DNA of 64,000 nucleotides from Epilithonimonas mollis (GCF_900142325.1 NZ_FRAM01000004.1:186001-250000), one strand, 5' to 3'; counted from the stretch's first letter, positions 52,755 to 63,185 are shown. The notes: generated from the letters alone by a model not told the origin. A program made the numbers and translations.

Positions 52755-55565
52755 TTAAGCTGTTACTGGTCTTTTTACGGGAGCATCATCCGTTTGGAAA
52801 ACATCATTGATGATTTTGGTCTGATTTTTCTCAAACATCTTATGACTTCCCGGCGCTGGCGTTCCGCTTGCAACAGGAGAAATCAACTGGATATCAGTAT
52901 TTCTGAAGTTTCTAAGAATATAACTCCATGCGCCCATATTTTCAGGCTCTTCCTGAGCCCAGATTAATGCTTTTCTGTTTTTATATTTATCAAAGATTGC
53001 ATTGATGCTATCCATACTCAAAGGATAGATTTGTTCCAATCTTACCAAAGCAACTTTTTCATCATTAAGCTCTTCTTTCTTAGCTAATAGATCATAATAA
53101 AGCTTACCTGTGCAAAGTACTAATCTTTCCACTTTTGCCGGATCGGCAGTCGGGTCATCTAAAATTGGTTGGAAACTTCCGTTGGCTAAATCTTCCATTG
53201 GAGAAACTACTTTCGGATGTCTTAAAAGAGATTTCGGCGTCATAATAACCAATGGTTTTCTGAATCCGAATTTCATCTGTCTTCTCAACAAATGGAAATA
53301 ATTTGCAGGAGAAGTGATATTAGCAACGATAATATTTTCGTTAGCTGAAAGTGTCAAGAATCTTTCCAGTCTTGCAGAAGAGTGTTCCGCACCCTGGCCT
53401 TCAGAACCGTGAGGCAACATCATCACCATTCCGTTTTGGATTTTCCATTTTTCCTCAGCAGCAACCAGATATTGGTCAACAATAATCTGAGCACCATTCG
53501 TAAAATCTCCAAACTGAGCTTCCCAAATGGTCAATGTTTTCGGAGCAGCCATCGCATAACCGTAATCAAATCCTAAAACACCATATTCAGAAAGATGAGA
53601 GTTATAAACATCAAATCTTTGCTCATTAACGTGTCTTAATGGGATATATTCCTCTTCTGTATCTTCTGTTTTCACAACAGCGTGACGGTGAGAGAATGTT
53701 CCTCTTTCCACATCTTCTCCAGAAATTCTCACATTGTAACCTTCTGTCAAAAGCGTAGCATATGCCAATAATTCGGCAACTGCCCAATCCAAAGAATTAT
53801 TCTCCACCATTTTGATTCTGTTCTCAAAAAGACGGGTAATCTTGTTGATGAACTTTTTATCGCCAGGAAGCGAAGAAATCTTTATGGCTAATTCTTTTAA
53901 TTTTTCAAGATCGTAAGAGGTGTCCACTTTGCTATTGGAAACGCAGCCTTTGCCGCCGATTGGGAAATCTGTCCAGTCATCTTTCATAAAGATGTCCATT
54001 GTATTTCGTTCGATTTCTTTGGAAGCGTCGAAGTTTTCATCCAGCAAAGCTTTGAACTCCTGCTCCATTTTTTTCAAAACCTCATCAGAAACTACATTTT
54101 CCTTAATTAAAAGTTCTTTGTAGATCTCTCTTGGATTCTGATGTTTTGAAATTAATTTATAAAGATTAGGCTGAGTAAATCTCGGTTCATCACCTTCGTT
54201 ATGACCATATTTTCTATAGCCTAAAAGGTCAATATAAACATCCTTACCAAATTTTGCACGGAAATCCGCTGCAAATCTCATTGCGTGAACAACAGCTTCA
54301 ACATCATCAGCATTGATATGCATCACAGGCGAATCTGTCACTTTTGCGATATCGGTACAATAAACAGAAGATCTTGCATCAAGGTAGTTGGTTGTAAAAG
54401 ACACCTGATTATTCACAACGATGTGAACTGTCCCGCCCGTTCTGTAACCTTCCAGATTCATCATCTGAGCGATTTCATAAACGATACCTTGGCCGGCAAT
54501 TGCACCATCACCGTGGATGATGATTGGAAGAACTTTAGAATAATCGTCTTTGTAAACGTTATCCACTTTTGCTCTGCAGATCCCTTCTACAAGGGCGGCT
54601 ACAGTTTCCAAGTGAGATGGATTTGGAGTTAAATTAATTCTAACTTCTTCTCCGTTTGCAGTTGTAATTTTCTTAGAAGAACCAAGGTGGTATTTAACAT
54701 CACCAGAGAATACATCTTCCTCAAATTCTTTTCCTTCAAATTCTGAGAAAATCTGCTTGTATGATTTTTGGAAAATATTAGTTAAAACATTCAGACGCCC
54801 TCTGTGAGCCATTCCAAGGACTACCTCATCAACGCCTAATTGAGACGAACGCGTTATCAATTGGTCCAAAGCAGGAATCAGAGATTCTCCTCCTTCCAGA
54901 GAAAAACGTTTCTGACCAACAAATTTTGTATGCAAATAATTTTCAAAAGCTACCGCCTGGTTTAGTTTGAAAAGGATTTCAGTTTTCTCCTCAGCAGAAA
55001 GTTTTGGATGGTTTTCATTCACATTCACCCATTCCATGATCCATTTTTTCTCTTCTACATTCTGGATATGCATGTACTCTACACCGATAGAATCACAATA
55101 GATATTCTGAAGGTGATTGATAATCTCCTGCAAAGTTGCAGGACCAGGCATTCCTGTCTGAGTTGCAGAATTGAATTTTTTATTAAGGTCGTCTTTTGAC
55201 AATCCAAAATTTTCTATATCAAGTGTAGGAAAATAGTGTCTTCTTTCTCTTACAGGATTGGTTTTTGTAAAAAGGTGTCCTCTCGATCTGTAGGCTTCTA
55301 TCAGGTTCACCACTTTGAATTCTTTCGCAATGTCCTCCGATACAGCGTTGTTAGAAACAGCTTGCTGAGCATATTGCACCGGCGCAGAATTAGAAACTGA
55401 AGCAGCATCAAGATTATCATCGCCATAATTTTCCAAAGCAAAATCAAAACCCTGGAAAAAAGCTTTCCAAGAAGGTTCCATTGCATCGGGGTATTTTTTG
55501 TACTGCTCATACATATCATCAACTAATTGAGCATGTACGGCATTTAGAAATGAAAATTTATCCAT
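52755..55565 (-). CDS. odhA: 2-oxoglutarate dehydrogenase E1
   Basis: 936 residues. Typical features: N-terminal [37 protein letters not shown], ThDP-binding [14 protein letters not shown], and the second half with [19 protein letters not shown] and PKSLLRHP. It decarboxylates 2-oxoglutarate and passes succinyl to the lipoyl group of OdhB. Minus-strand -7 box TAAATTTG at 55618-55611. Confidence 0.97.
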   Translation of the reverse strand: MDKFSFLNAVHAQLVDDMYEQYKKYPDAMEPSWKAFFQGFDFALENYGDDNLDAASVSNSAPVQYAQQAVSNNAVSEDIAKEFKVVNLIEAYRSRGHLFTKTNPVRERRHYFPTLDIENFGLSKDDLNKKFNSATQTGMPGPATLQEIINHLQNIYCDSIGVEYMHIQNVEEKKWIMEWVNVNENHPKLSAEEKTEILFKLNQAVAFENYLHTKFVGQKRFSLEGGESLIPALDQLITRSSQLGVDEVVLGMAHRGRLNVLTNIFQKSYKQIFSEFEGKEFEEDVFSGDVKYHLGSSKKITTANGEEVRINLTPNPSHLETVAALVEGICRAKVDNVYKDDYSKVLPIIIHGDGAIAGQGIVYEIAQMMNLEGYRTGGTVHIVVNNQVSFTTNYLDARSSVYCTDIAKVTDSPVMHINADDVEAVVHAMRFAADFRAKFGKDVYIDLLGYRKYGHNEGDEPRFTQPNLYKLISKHQNPREIYKELLIKENVVSDEVLKKMEQEFKALLDENFDASKEIERNTMDIFMKDDWTDFPIGGKGCVSNSKVDTSYDLEKLKELAIKISSLPGDKKFINKITRLFENRIKMVENNSLDWAVAELLAYATLLTEGYNVRISGEDVERGTFSHRHAVVKTEDTEEEYIPLRHVNEQRFDVYNSHLSEYGVLGFDYGYAMAAPKTLTIWEAQFGDFTNGAQIIVDQYLVAAEEKWKIQNGMVMMLPHGSEGQGAEHSSARLERFLTLSANENIIVANITSPANYFHLLRRQMKFGFRKPLVIMTPKSLLRHPKVVSPMEDLANGSFQPILDDPTADPAKVERLVLCTGKLYYDLLAKKEELNDEKVALVRLEQIYPLSMDSINAIFDKYKNRKALIWAQEEPENMGAWSYILRNFRNTDIQLISPVASGTPAPGSHKMFEKNQTKIINDVFQTDDAPVKRPVTA

Positions 55566-55610
55566 TATTACAGATTATCTGTTAAAATTTTAATTTTAAA
55601 TAATTGCCAA

Positions 55611-55618
55611 CAAATTTA
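55611..55618 (-). promoter_or_regulatory. -7 box of odhAB
   Basis: TAAATTTG on the minus strand, 45 nt before the odhA ATG. Confidence 0.45.
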
Positions 55619-55691
55619 CTAAATTTTTACGGATTGACATATAAGGCGATCATTTATTATGACAAATATTAGTGATATTTATCAGATTTGC

Positions 55692-56726
55692 TTATCTGAA
55701 AACCGGTAGGGAAAGCTTCAGTTTAACATCCTTATCACCAGCAGGCTCCTCCAAAAACTCTTCCATGAGCAGGCCGTTTCTCAGCGTATCTTTTTTCGTT
55801 CTTTTTAACAATTCCTGGATATTTTTCACACGGCCATTGTAGTTTCCCTGGTAGTAGATATAATAGACTCTTGACTCGTTAACCGGCTTGAAATTAAAGT
55901 TATTATCGCTCACAGCAACTCTTTTGGACAATGGAACACCATAAAAGTAGGAAAGTTCTTTGTCTTTAAGATTTGCAGGATTGGTTATCAGAACAGGAAT
56001 TCCAAACTCATCATCCTTTTTCCCAAGATCTGCGCGCACAAAATTCAGAACTTTGCTATGATTCAGAAGAACATTTTTGAAAAGCACATCTTTGGTATTC
56101 TTGGTACTGACATTCACGCCAAGAAGCAGTTCTCCTGGCCTGTTTTCAACCATTATACTGTCATATTTTATCGAGGCAAGCTTCTGATCCTTATCCACTT
56201 TATTGCCTAGAATCTGATAAAGATTTTTCATGCTTTTATCAATATTCTCAACAAAAAGATCTTCAGCTACAAGATTAAGCGAGCGTTCCAGATAACTTCT
56301 TTTCGGGGTATGAATATTCCAGAGAAGTTTTGTTTTATTACCTTTTGGAATGAATCTGACATCAATCAGATAAGGATTATCATCATCTGCTTCAAAAAGC
56401 TGATAGCGGATTGTACGGTTCTTATTAGAGTAACGGATAAAAAGATCACCAAATTCTTCATGATTCTTGTCAGAAAATTTCATTGCGCTTCCAGTTCCCT
56501 CATAAGGCTGAAAATAGGTATAGCTTAATCCCGACTTTCCCGAAAAATAATCATTCCAAGATGAAAAATCCTGAAGATTCTCGAACTGCTGAAAGACTTT
56601 GTCTACAGGATAAGCCACTTCAGATTCGTGTGTGAAGCTTTTACTCTCGTCAACGAAATTCATGGTGACTGAATAAATTCCAAACAAGCAAAGAAATATG
56701 ACAACTACAAATTTGAGCCAGCGCAT
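55692..56726 (-). CDS. Membrane-anchored SRPBCC/START-like protein
   Basis: 344 residues. One N-terminal helix (FVVVIFLCLFGIYSVTMNFV) anchors it, followed by an SRPBCC-like ligand-binding fold (about 35-165, EVAYPVDKVFQQFENLQDFS ... SWNDYF) and a second ~170-residue domain. Such proteins bind hydrophobic ligands. It starts 14 bp after the tamL-like gene, so the two are co-transcribed and may share an envelope role. Ligand unknown. Confidence 0.83.
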   Translation of the reverse strand: MRWLKFVVVIFLCLFGIYSVTMNFVDESKSFTHESEVAYPVDKVFQQFENLQDFSSWNDYFSGKSGLSYTYFQPYEGTGSAMKFSDKNHEEFGDLFIRYSNKNRTIRYQLFEADDDNPYLIDVRFIPKGNKTKLLWNIHTPKRSYLERSLNLVAEDLFVENIDKSMKNLYQILGNKVDKDQKLASIKYDSIMVENRPGELLLGVNVSTKNTKDVLFKNVLLNHSKVLNFVRADLGKKDDEFGIPVLITNPANLKDKELSYFYGVPLSKRVAVSDNNFNFKPVNESRVYYIYYQGNYNGRVKNIQELLKRTKKDTLRNGLLMEEFLEEPAGDKDVKLKLSLPVFR

Positions 56727-56740
56727 TTTAAATAATATTT

Positions 56741-59335
56741 TTAGAAAGGATAACCAATAGCAAAATTAATAGTCGGCTTCAGCAGTTTTATTTTATCAAT
56801 CACCCAACGTTCACCGACTGGACGGTTAGGATCGTGTATCTTATATGCAAAATCAAATCTGAGAGTGACATAGGCAATATTCATCCTTATTCCTAGACCG
56901 CTGCCGACCCCCATCTGGCTGATAAATTTTTTAAACTTAAACTGATCGCCGAAACCATTATCCTTTAATCCCCAGATGTTACCGGCATCTGTGAATATAG
57001 CAGCTTCGAACATATTGTTAAGTGGCATACGGTATTCGATACTGGTTGTCAGTTTCACATTGTCCATCGCATAGGAGCGCACTCTTTCGTCTAATTGAGA
57101 ATCCGAAGGACCAAGCCCTCCGAATGCCATCCATGCTCTTATGTCATAAGCCCCTCCATTGAAATAGGATCTGATAAACGGCATCTCGGTTGAGTTGCCA
57201 TAAGGAATACCAACACCTACAAACTGACGAACTGCTAATGTGTGAGGTTTTACACGGTCATTGAAAAAAGTAAAATACTTCCTGAAATCCAGATCAAATT
57301 TCACAAACTGAGAATATGGGATATTGAATATCGTTTTTGTATCACCATATACCAGATAATTCTCTTCTTTTTTGGTTATCATATTCAGAAAATTCCCGGC
57401 CAGTTCTACTTTACCACTGAAAAAGAATGGATTGACATAGTCCTTTTTACCATTTTCATTGTAGATGTAGTTGTAGATTATTGATGATATAATTACATCC
57501 TGTGTCTGTCTTTCCTTGTTATAAAGTGACTGCATGAAAGTATAGAGCGACTTCGGGTCCTGGTTCAAAAGTTGTATAATAAAAGCTTCGTCCTGTAGAA
57601 TGACCGATGATATATCGTCATAAGAACCTCCGGAATTGATAACACCTGGATGATCTACTGCATACAGATCAAAAACTTTTTGCCGAACTTCATCATCTCC
57701 CGGAAAAAAATCATAATATTTATCCTTATTCTGTGTGAGACTGACCTGTGTATTGAATAACGTCAGCCTGTGCTGTATTCTGCCATCTTCAACATTCGCC
57801 GAGTAATTGAGGCCTGCATTGAAGTTAACTCTGCCCAGTCCAATATTATTCTGTACCGATGCACCAAGGCTGATATTTGTAATCGGTGAATATTTTTTAG
57901 GAATCAGCTTATAATATTTCCGAAAAGGCACCAGCAACCTTGGAAACTGTAGTGATGTCTGTGCAGAAAGCTCATAAGCATTGAAAATAGCACCCGGATC
58001 TTTAGGATCTTTTGTTGTTCCTATGACACCAGAAAAACTTGTCACAAGGTTTTCTGCACCTCCAAAAACATTTCGAGTAGTCAGATCTATCGATGGTGAA
58101 AAACCAAAATTAAGAATCTGGGAATAATGAATATCTGTAGCGATATTAAATTCGTATTTAGGAAGTGGTCTCAGAACATATTCTACATCCACGATGCTGT
58201 CTCTCTCCGCATCTGTACCTTCCTTGCGAAGCTCATCAGACGCTTTCAGTATGGTGAAATTATTCATGGAAAGAATATTCCTTCTGGTGAGATCCAGGTC
58301 GGACTGCTGATAAAGCTCTCCTGTCTTCAAAATGACAGGCAACCAAAGGGATTGTAGCTTGTACGCAGAATCCTGTCTGTAAAATTTAATTCCCCTTAAT
58401 GAATCCTGCAAAGGAAGTTTTCCGACATCATTTAACCTGTCAGTAACAGAAACGCTAATTTTTCCAATTGTTGCTTTTCTGTAAGGTGTGCCGACAGAAT
58501 CTTTAATGATATTCATTGTAACAGGAACTTTTTTCCTGCTTTGTAAAGAATCTGCCACAAAATAAATATCCTGATTATCATTATTAAATTTATAATAACC
58601 TTCATCTTTCATCAGGTCATTAATTCTGTTGATCTCTTTTTCCAAAACGGTCTCGTCCAGAATTTTGCCTTTTTTTACAAGACTTTTACTGATATCTTTT
58701 TCGTAGATACTTCTGACATTCGGATCCGGAATATTATAGAAATAATCCTTGATAAAAGTCGGATCTTTATGGGTAATGATATAGCTGACCTCTGCCTTTT
58801 TTGCTACTGAGTCTTTCTTAACCTGTGTTTTCACCTCGGAATCCCAATAGCCTCTGTTGATCAGTCTGTTATTGATACTTTTTGCACTTTGCTTTGTTTT
58901 GGCATCACTATAAATAACAGGTGACTGCCCGACAGTGTGCCAGAAACGGTTCCAGAAAAGATTTTTCCCTACATATTCCGGGTGGCCATATTTCACAAAA
59001 AGAGAATCTCTGAGTTTCTGGTTTCTCACCTCATTCGGATAGGTCATATATTCTTTGAGAATGGTATCATACTTTGGATTTGCTTTATTATAAAGAATTA
59101 ATCCAATGGGTGCGAACATCAGCGTCTTTTTGTTGGGGCGTTGCGCAACAAGTCCCGGGATCTCGTCAGAAAAGACCTTTCCGTCTGTATAATCAAATTT
59201 GTTTTTTGTCAAAAGATACTCGCCATCAGGTACTTTTTTTGTTACGTTGCAGGCATACAAAAACACACTGAAAATTGCAGAATAATAAAATATATGATAT
59301 TTTTGAAAATATTTGTTGATATGCTTACGGCTCAT
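56741..59335 (-). CDS. tamL: TamL-type BamA/TamA family outer membrane lipoprotein
   Basis: 864 residues from ATG 59335. A longer frame (from 59380) is rejected because the true lipoprotein signal begins at this Met (YYSAIFSVFLYACN, lipobox Cys). POTRA-like repeats lie in the first ~400 residues (GRINDLMKDEGYY-like ...EINRINDLMKDEGYYKF), followed by a 16-strand barrel ending in FAIGYPF. It helps insert or fold outer-membrane proteins, as TamA does. Its start lies head to head inside the rRNA/tRNA methyltransferase start region. Confidence 0.92.
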   Translation of the reverse strand: MSRKHINKYFQKYHIFYYSAIFSVFLYACNVTKKVPDGEYLLTKNKFDYTDGKVFSDEIPGLVAQRPNKKTLMFAPIGLILYNKANPKYDTILKEYMTYPNEVRNQKLRDSLFVKYGHPEYVGKNLFWNRFWHTVGQSPVIYSDAKTKQSAKSINNRLINRGYWDSEVKTQVKKDSVAKKAEVSYIITHKDPTFIKDYFYNIPDPNVRSIYEKDISKSLVKKGKILDETVLEKEINRINDLMKDEGYYKFNNDNQDIYFVADSLQSRKKVPVTMNIIKDSVGTPYRKATIGKISVSVTDRLNDVGKLPLQDSLRGIKFYRQDSAYKLQSLWLPVILKTGELYQQSDLDLTRRNILSMNNFTILKASDELRKEGTDAERDSIVDVEYVLRPLPKYEFNIATDIHYSQILNFGFSPSIDLTTRNVFGGAENLVTSFSGVIGTTKDPKDPGAIFNAYELSAQTSLQFPRLLVPFRKYYKLIPKKYSPITNISLGASVQNNIGLGRVNFNAGLNYSANVEDGRIQHRLTLFNTQVSLTQNKDKYYDFFPGDDEVRQKVFDLYAVDHPGVINSGGSYDDISSVILQDEAFIIQLLNQDPKSLYTFMQSLYNKERQTQDVIISSIIYNYIYNENGKKDYVNPFFFSGKVELAGNFLNMITKKEENYLVYGDTKTIFNIPYSQFVKFDLDFRKYFTFFNDRVKPHTLAVRQFVGVGIPYGNSTEMPFIRSYFNGGAYDIRAWMAFGGLGPSDSQLDERVRSYAMDNVKLTTSIEYRMPLNNMFEAAIFTDAGNIWGLKDNGFGDQFKFKKFISQMGVGSGLGIRMNIAYVTLRFDFAYKIHDPNRPVGERWVIDKIKLLKPTINFAIGYPF
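59275..59305 (+). promoter_or_regulatory. Promoter of the TrmH-family methyltransferase gene
   Basis: TTG (59275-59277), 20 nt, TATTTTTG (59298-59305), then the ATG after 15 nt. It lies inside the first codons of tamL on the other strand. Confidence 0.6.
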
Positions 59336-60049
59336 ACTATTAAGATAATACAGTCTCTGGACAAAAAAAAATACAGGCAAAAATACAATTTGTTTTTAGT
59401 TGAGGGTAATAAAATCATAAAAGAACTTCCGAATTCTGACTATGAAATTACCAAACTATATTCTGTCGATCCTGAAAAATTAGATATAAAAACGGTAAAA
59501 AATGAAAAAATCCTGCCTGGTGAACTGAAAAAGATAAGCTTCTTGCAAACACCGAAGGATTCTGTGGCACTTTGTAGAATACCCAATGATATAAAAATAA
59601 AAGAAACCGGCATTCAGATTATTCTAGACGGAATTCAGGATCCGGGAAATCTTGGAACAATTATCCGGCTGGCAGACTGGTTTGGCATTGAGCAGATCAT
59701 TTGCAGCAATGATACGGTTGATATATATAATCCCAAAGTCATTCAGGCAACCATGGGATCATTTCTGCGTGTCAATGTGGTTTATACTGATCTTGAAGAA
59801 TATCTGTCAAATTATAAATATCCGATTATCGGTACTGATATGGATGGTAAAAACATTTATAGAATATCTTACCCGGAAAAATTCTCGATCATTTTTGGCA
59901 ACGAAGGAAACGGCTTGCGTGCATCTACTGAAAAACTTATTTCAGAAATGGTAACAATTCCAAGATTCGGGAAATATCAATCCACAGAAAGTCTGAATGT
60001 TTCCATGTCAGCCGGGATAATTCTGGGCGAAATTTTTTCAAAGAAATAA
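59321..60049 (+). CDS. TrmH/SpoU-family RNA 2'-O-methyltransferase
   Basis: 242 residues from ATG 59321; a frame opening at 59141 is out of family and upstream of the promoter. N-terminal L30-like part (HTIKIIQSLDKKKYRQKYNL), then the knotted SPOUT core IQIILDGIQDPGNLGTIIRLADWF, IIFGNEGNGL and the final STESLNVSMSAGIILGEIF. It methylates rRNA or tRNA ribose. Its first 15 bp overlap the tamL start on the other strand. Confidence 0.93.
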   Translation: MLTAHTIKIIQSLDKKKYRQKYNLFLVEGNKIIKELPNSDYEITKLYSVDPEKLDIKTVKNEKILPGELKKISFLQTPKDSVALCRIPNDIKIKETGIQIILDGIQDPGNLGTIIRLADWFGIEQIICSNDTVDIYNPKVIQATMGSFLRVNVVYTDLEEYLSNYKYPIIGTDMDGKNIYRISYPEKFSIIFGNEGNGLRASTEKLISEMVTIPRFGKYQSTESLNVSMSAGIILGEIFSKK

Positions 60050-60055
60050 TACTTA

Positions 60056-60550
60056 TCAGATAAGTTTCTCCATACTGGATGTCGTCCTGTTTCTCTGATA
60101 TTCGTCCAGTTTTTTTCTTAAAAATCTAAGTGCATAAGGTGCAACATAGATCAGTGCAGCACCGATCAGTTTCTTTTTCCAGCTTTTATTCATCATATTC
60201 TTTTTTGCATAATTTCCGACAAGAGTTACAGCACCGATTCTAAGTGTATCTTCCAGTAAACCAGATCTTACGCTATCATTTGCCAATCCCATCATATTTT
60301 TTTTAGAAACAGATTCTTTGATTCCGGAAGAGACCTCCCTCATTATATTTTCAGTATCGAGAGAAAGTTCGGTTTCTCCGTTAATATTTTTTGTTTCCTT
60401 CAGATATTTATCTGTAAAACCGTGCGTCATAACACCCAGACTTTGCTTTTTATTTTTGAAAGTAAGAATATCTTCCAAATCTCCTATTTCCTGCTTCAGA
60501 AGCCTTTTTTGGCTTCTCAGTTCATCCAGATTATTGTAATTCGCTGCCAT
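60056..60550 (-). CDS. Unknown small protein of an envelope-stress-like cluster
   Basis: 164 residues. Helical N-terminus with a coiled-coil-like stretch (LDELRSQKRLLKQEIGDLED), then a variable middle, and a hydrophobic patch near 120-145 (WKKKLIGAALIYVAPYALRF). Family not recognised. It follows the holin-like gene by 4 bp, and the group with YtxH resembles the membrane-stress clusters common in flavobacteria. Confidence 0.72.
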   Translation of the reverse strand: MAANYNNLDELRSQKRLLKQEIGDLEDILTFKNKKQSLGVMTHGFTDKYLKETKNINGETELSLDTENIMREVSSGIKESVSKKNMMGLANDSVRSGLLEDTLRIGAVTLVGNYAKKNMMNKSWKKKLIGAALIYVAPYALRFLRKKLDEYQRNRTTSSMEKLI

Positions 60551-60554
60551 AGGT

Positions 60555-60863
60555 TTATTTTTTTAGAAATTCGATAACTTGGTTTGCAATAGACTTAACA
60601 ATTGTTTTTTTGATTGAGAAAACTACGATCATCAATACAAAATAAAATGCCGAAACAATCAGAAACCCATAGGACATATTTCCCAAAGATTCTCCGATAA
60701 GAAAAGCAATACCAAAGTTAAAAAGAATAATAAAAAACGAAAATGCTATAAGCACAATCGAAAGGAAGGCTATCAAACCTGCGGACAAAGACGTTTTCTC
60801 GGTAAACTGGAGATGAAGAAGATCCAGACGTTTTGTCGCATAATCTTTTATAATTTCTACCAT
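60555..60863 (-). CDS. Phage-holin-superfamily (YqjE-like) small membrane protein
   Basis: 102 residues from ATG 60863; a start at 60890 adds nine residues unlike the family. Two long helices (SAGLIAFLSIVLIAFSFFIILFN-like and YGFLIVSAFYFVLMIVVFSI) between charged ends, as in the Actinobacterial-holin/YqjE family. Despite the name it is not phage-derived here; no other phage gene is near. Lies downstream of a terminator after YtxH. Confidence 0.8.
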   Translation of the reverse strand: MVEIIKDYATKRLDLLHLQFTEKTSLSAGLIAFLSIVLIAFSFFIILFNFGIAFLIGESLGNMSYGFLIVSAFYFVLMIVVFSIKKTIVKSIANQVIEFLKK

Positions 60864-60898
60864 AGGAATCTTATTAGAAAAATTACACACAAATTTAA

Positions 60899-60931
60899 AA
60901 AAAAAGGAACTTAGAAACTAAGTTCCTTTTT
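60899..60931 (-). terminator. Terminator after the ytxH-like gene
   Basis: AAAAAGGAACTTAG-aaa-CTAAGTTCCTTTTT, a 14-bp stem with T run on the minus strand. Confidence 0.9.
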
Positions 60932-60949
60932 GTATTCCCGAATTAGGTT

Positions 60950-61327
60950 TTATTTCATACCATCTAATTCGGTTTCTACATCTTTTACAACATCAGAAGT
61001 TTTTGAAACCACCTGATCTTTGTATTTATCATAACTGTCTTTTACAGTCTGAGCAACATTCTGCGCTGTTTCCTTGAACTGGGATGACAAAGAGTCATAC
61101 TTATCTTTCACAGTGGAAGAAACTTCAGAATATTTATCCTTAACGATTTCCGAAGTTTTGCTGTATTCATCTACTGCTTTATCTTTGAGATCGTTTGCTT
61201 TATCTCTGATTTTTTTTCTTGTTTCTTTACCTTCTTCCGGAGCGTAAAGCAATCCAAGAACTACACCTGTGGCCGCTCCTGCCAACAATGCAGCTAATAT
61301 TGCTGCTGAATTTGATTTTTTTGACAT
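60950..61327 (-). CDS. YtxH-domain membrane protein
   Basis: 125 residues. One N-terminal glycine/alanine helix followed by the YtxH motif GLLYAPEEGKETRKKIRD, then ~85 residues of amphipathic repeats with KDKYSEVSSTVKDKYDSL (apolipoprotein-like 11-mers). Usually a general-stress membrane protein; precise role unknown. Confidence 0.9.
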   Translation of the reverse strand: MSKKSNSAAILAALLAGAATGVVLGLLYAPEEGKETRKKIRDKANDLKDKAVDEYSKTSEIVKDKYSEVSSTVKDKYDSLSSQFKETAQNVAQTVKDSYDKYKDQVVSKTSDVVKDVETELDGMK

Positions 61328-61420
61328 TATTATAATTTTTAAGTTTATTTAAACAATTATTTGTTAACTCTAAATTTACAACTAAAATGCCAAAGAAAAA
61401 ATAAAGGTCTTAAAATTTTG

Positions 61421-62098
61421 TTAAAACTTTTTGATATAGGACAAAATCAGGTCAATTGTCTGCTCTTTGTTGATGTTGGTATTGTCGATAAGGATTGCAT
61501 CATGAGCCTGTTTCAAAGGAGACACTTCTCTTTCACTGTCTATTTTGTCACGGCTGATGAGGTTTTGCTTAACTGTTTCGACATCTGTTTTTTCGCCGGC
61601 TAATTCCAGTTCAAGAAAACGCCTTTTAGCGCGCTCATCCTGGCTTGCAGTCATGAAAAATTTATAATCTGCATTCGGCAGAACCACAGTCCCGATATCT
61701 CTTCCATCCATTATAATCCCGCCTTTTTTGGCAATATTGCGTTGTGTTTCCAAAAGAAAATTCCGAATCTCCGCTTCTTTTGCGACCTGACTTACGTTAT
61801 CAGAGACCTGTGGAAAACGGATTTCTCTATCGATATTTTTACCATTTAGAAAAAGTTGCAGCTCGTTATCTATATCCTGAAATTCCAGCTTTATATAGGG
61901 AAGGCTTGAAATCAACTTTTCGATATTGATGTTCTTATCCTCGTTTAGACAATGTTGTAAAGCAAAAAAAGTCACACCTCTGTAAAGTGCGCCTGTATCC
62001 ATGTGGATCAATCCCAATTTTTTTGCAATGATTTTAGAAATCGAACTTTTCCCTGTAGATGAAAATCCGTCGATGGCGATAACCGGTTTTTTTGTCAT
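61421..62098 (-). CDS. cmk: Cytidylate kinase
   Basis: 225 residues. P-loop-like opening PVIAIDGFSSTGKSSISKI, MDTGALYRG and MDGRDIGTVVLP are the CMP-kinase signatures. It phosphorylates CMP and dCMP. The porQ gene precedes it on the same strand with a 73-bp gap, a pairing conserved in Bacteroidota. A -7 box ends 4 nt before the ATG, so a leaderless mRNA is possible. Confidence 0.97.
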   Translation of the reverse strand: MTKKPVIAIDGFSSTGKSSISKIIAKKLGLIHMDTGALYRGVTFFALQHCLNEDKNINIEKLISSLPYIKLEFQDIDNELQLFLNGKNIDREIRFPQVSDNVSQVAKEAEIRNFLLETQRNIAKKGGIIMDGRDIGTVVLPNADYKFFMTASQDERAKRRFLELELAGEKTDVETVKQNLISRDKIDSEREVSPLKQAHDAILIDNTNINKEQTIDLILSYIKKF

Positions 62099-62102
62099 GA
62101 TG

Positions 62103-62110
62103 CAAATGTA
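62103..62110 (-). promoter_or_regulatory. -7 box immediately before cmk
   Basis: TACATTTG on the minus strand, then CATC and ATG. The predicted start of transcription falls at the start codon. Confidence 0.5.
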
Positions 62111-62171
62111 ATGAGTATGACGAAAAAATAAAATTAAATGATTAATAAAATTGGCAGAAAATTAATGAATA

Positions 62172-63167
62172 TTATCTTCTGTTGCCGCCCAGCTCGATAA
62201 GATCCATTGTGAGTCCCAGCATATTGACATTGGATGCACTGTGATACCTCATGTGAGAATAATCAAACCGGAAAGAAGAAATCTTGAGGCTAAAACCTGC
62301 TGACAGACCCGCAAAACTTCTTTGATCCAAAACAGCTAGCTCTCCTCCCCTTTTAACATTATAACCAAACCTTATATTAAAAGCCTGTCCGGGAAATAAT
62401 TCCGCACCTAGTGATAAGTGATCAAGCAGCTTTCTTCCGAATTTTGTCTCCTGTCCATTGATATCGGTAGCTGCAGAGATATTGAACTGCTGAAGATCAT
62501 GAGCTGTAATTGTAATTGCAGCCGGAAACTGATCGAGAATCTTTGTATATCCGAGATCAACCCGGAACGGAAGTTTTTCTCTTACACCATTATAAGGCCT
62601 GATCTGATAACCAAAATTCCTGAAGACTAAACCCAGGGTTTCATTGGATTTGTCAAAATAGTATGTTACACCAGCTGTTGCAGTAATTGCGGATGAAGTA
62701 TAGGTATCAATTTTTGATGTTACATAATTGATATTAGCACCAATTGTCCAGTCGTCCTCGAACTGATAGGCATAGCCAAGTCCAGCGGATGCATCCATAG
62801 CAGAGAAGTCTCCATTGATATTAGAGTTCTCATCGGTTCTCGGCATGCTTCCATAATCCATATATTTTGCATTGAAGGAAACCAGGTGACCATGTTCCAG
62901 ATCTCTGACATAACTGATACTTCCGATTTTTGTCCCGGCAAGATAAGAGGCATAATTCACCGATAGCATTTTATCCATCTCCAGATTCATAAGGGCAGGA
63001 TTGGCAGCCGTAAAATTAACATCATAATCACGCACCGATACTGCATCACCCAGGACAGCCTGCCTGGGAGACATCGGAATATTCAGAAACTGGTAAACCG
63101 TGGTTCCCGTCTGAGAAAAAACCACGCTGGAAATTGTTACTAAAAACAGACTGTAAAACTTCTTCAA
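62172..63167 (-). CDS. porQ: Type IX secretion system protein PorQ
   Basis: 331 residues from a TTG start at 63167, chosen because the signal peptide (KKFYSLFLVTISSVVFSQ) fits and a longer TTG (63188) lies inside the -7 box; GTG at 63170 is equally possible. Markers: QFLNIPMSPRQAVLGDAVSV, NPALMNLE and barrel strands to the end. PorQ is an outer-membrane barrel that with PorU, PorV and PorZ forms the attachment complex for T9SS cargo. It fits the T9SS protein at 38.1-39.7 kb. Confidence 0.92.
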   Translation of the reverse strand: MKKFYSLFLVTISSVVFSQTGTTVYQFLNIPMSPRQAVLGDAVSVRDYDVNFTAANPALMNLEMDKMLSVNYASYLAGTKIGSISYVRDLEHGHLVSFNAKYMDYGSMPRTDENSNINGDFSAMDASAGLGYAYQFEDDWTIGANINYVTSKIDTYTSSAITATAGVTYYFDKSNETLGLVFRNFGYQIRPYNGVREKLPFRVDLGYTKILDQFPAAITITAHDLQQFNISAATDINGQETKFGRKLLDHLSLGAELFPGQAFNIRFGYNVKRGGELAVLDQRSFAGLSAGFSLKISSFRFDYSHMRYHSASNVNMLGLTMDLIELGGNRR

Positions 63168-63185
63168 CACTATCTTTTGGCTTTG

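Noticed and set aside
60555-60863. Holin-like gene as a sign of a prophage
   Set aside because: No other phage gene nearby; small holin-superfamily proteins are common chromosomal membrane genes in this phylum.
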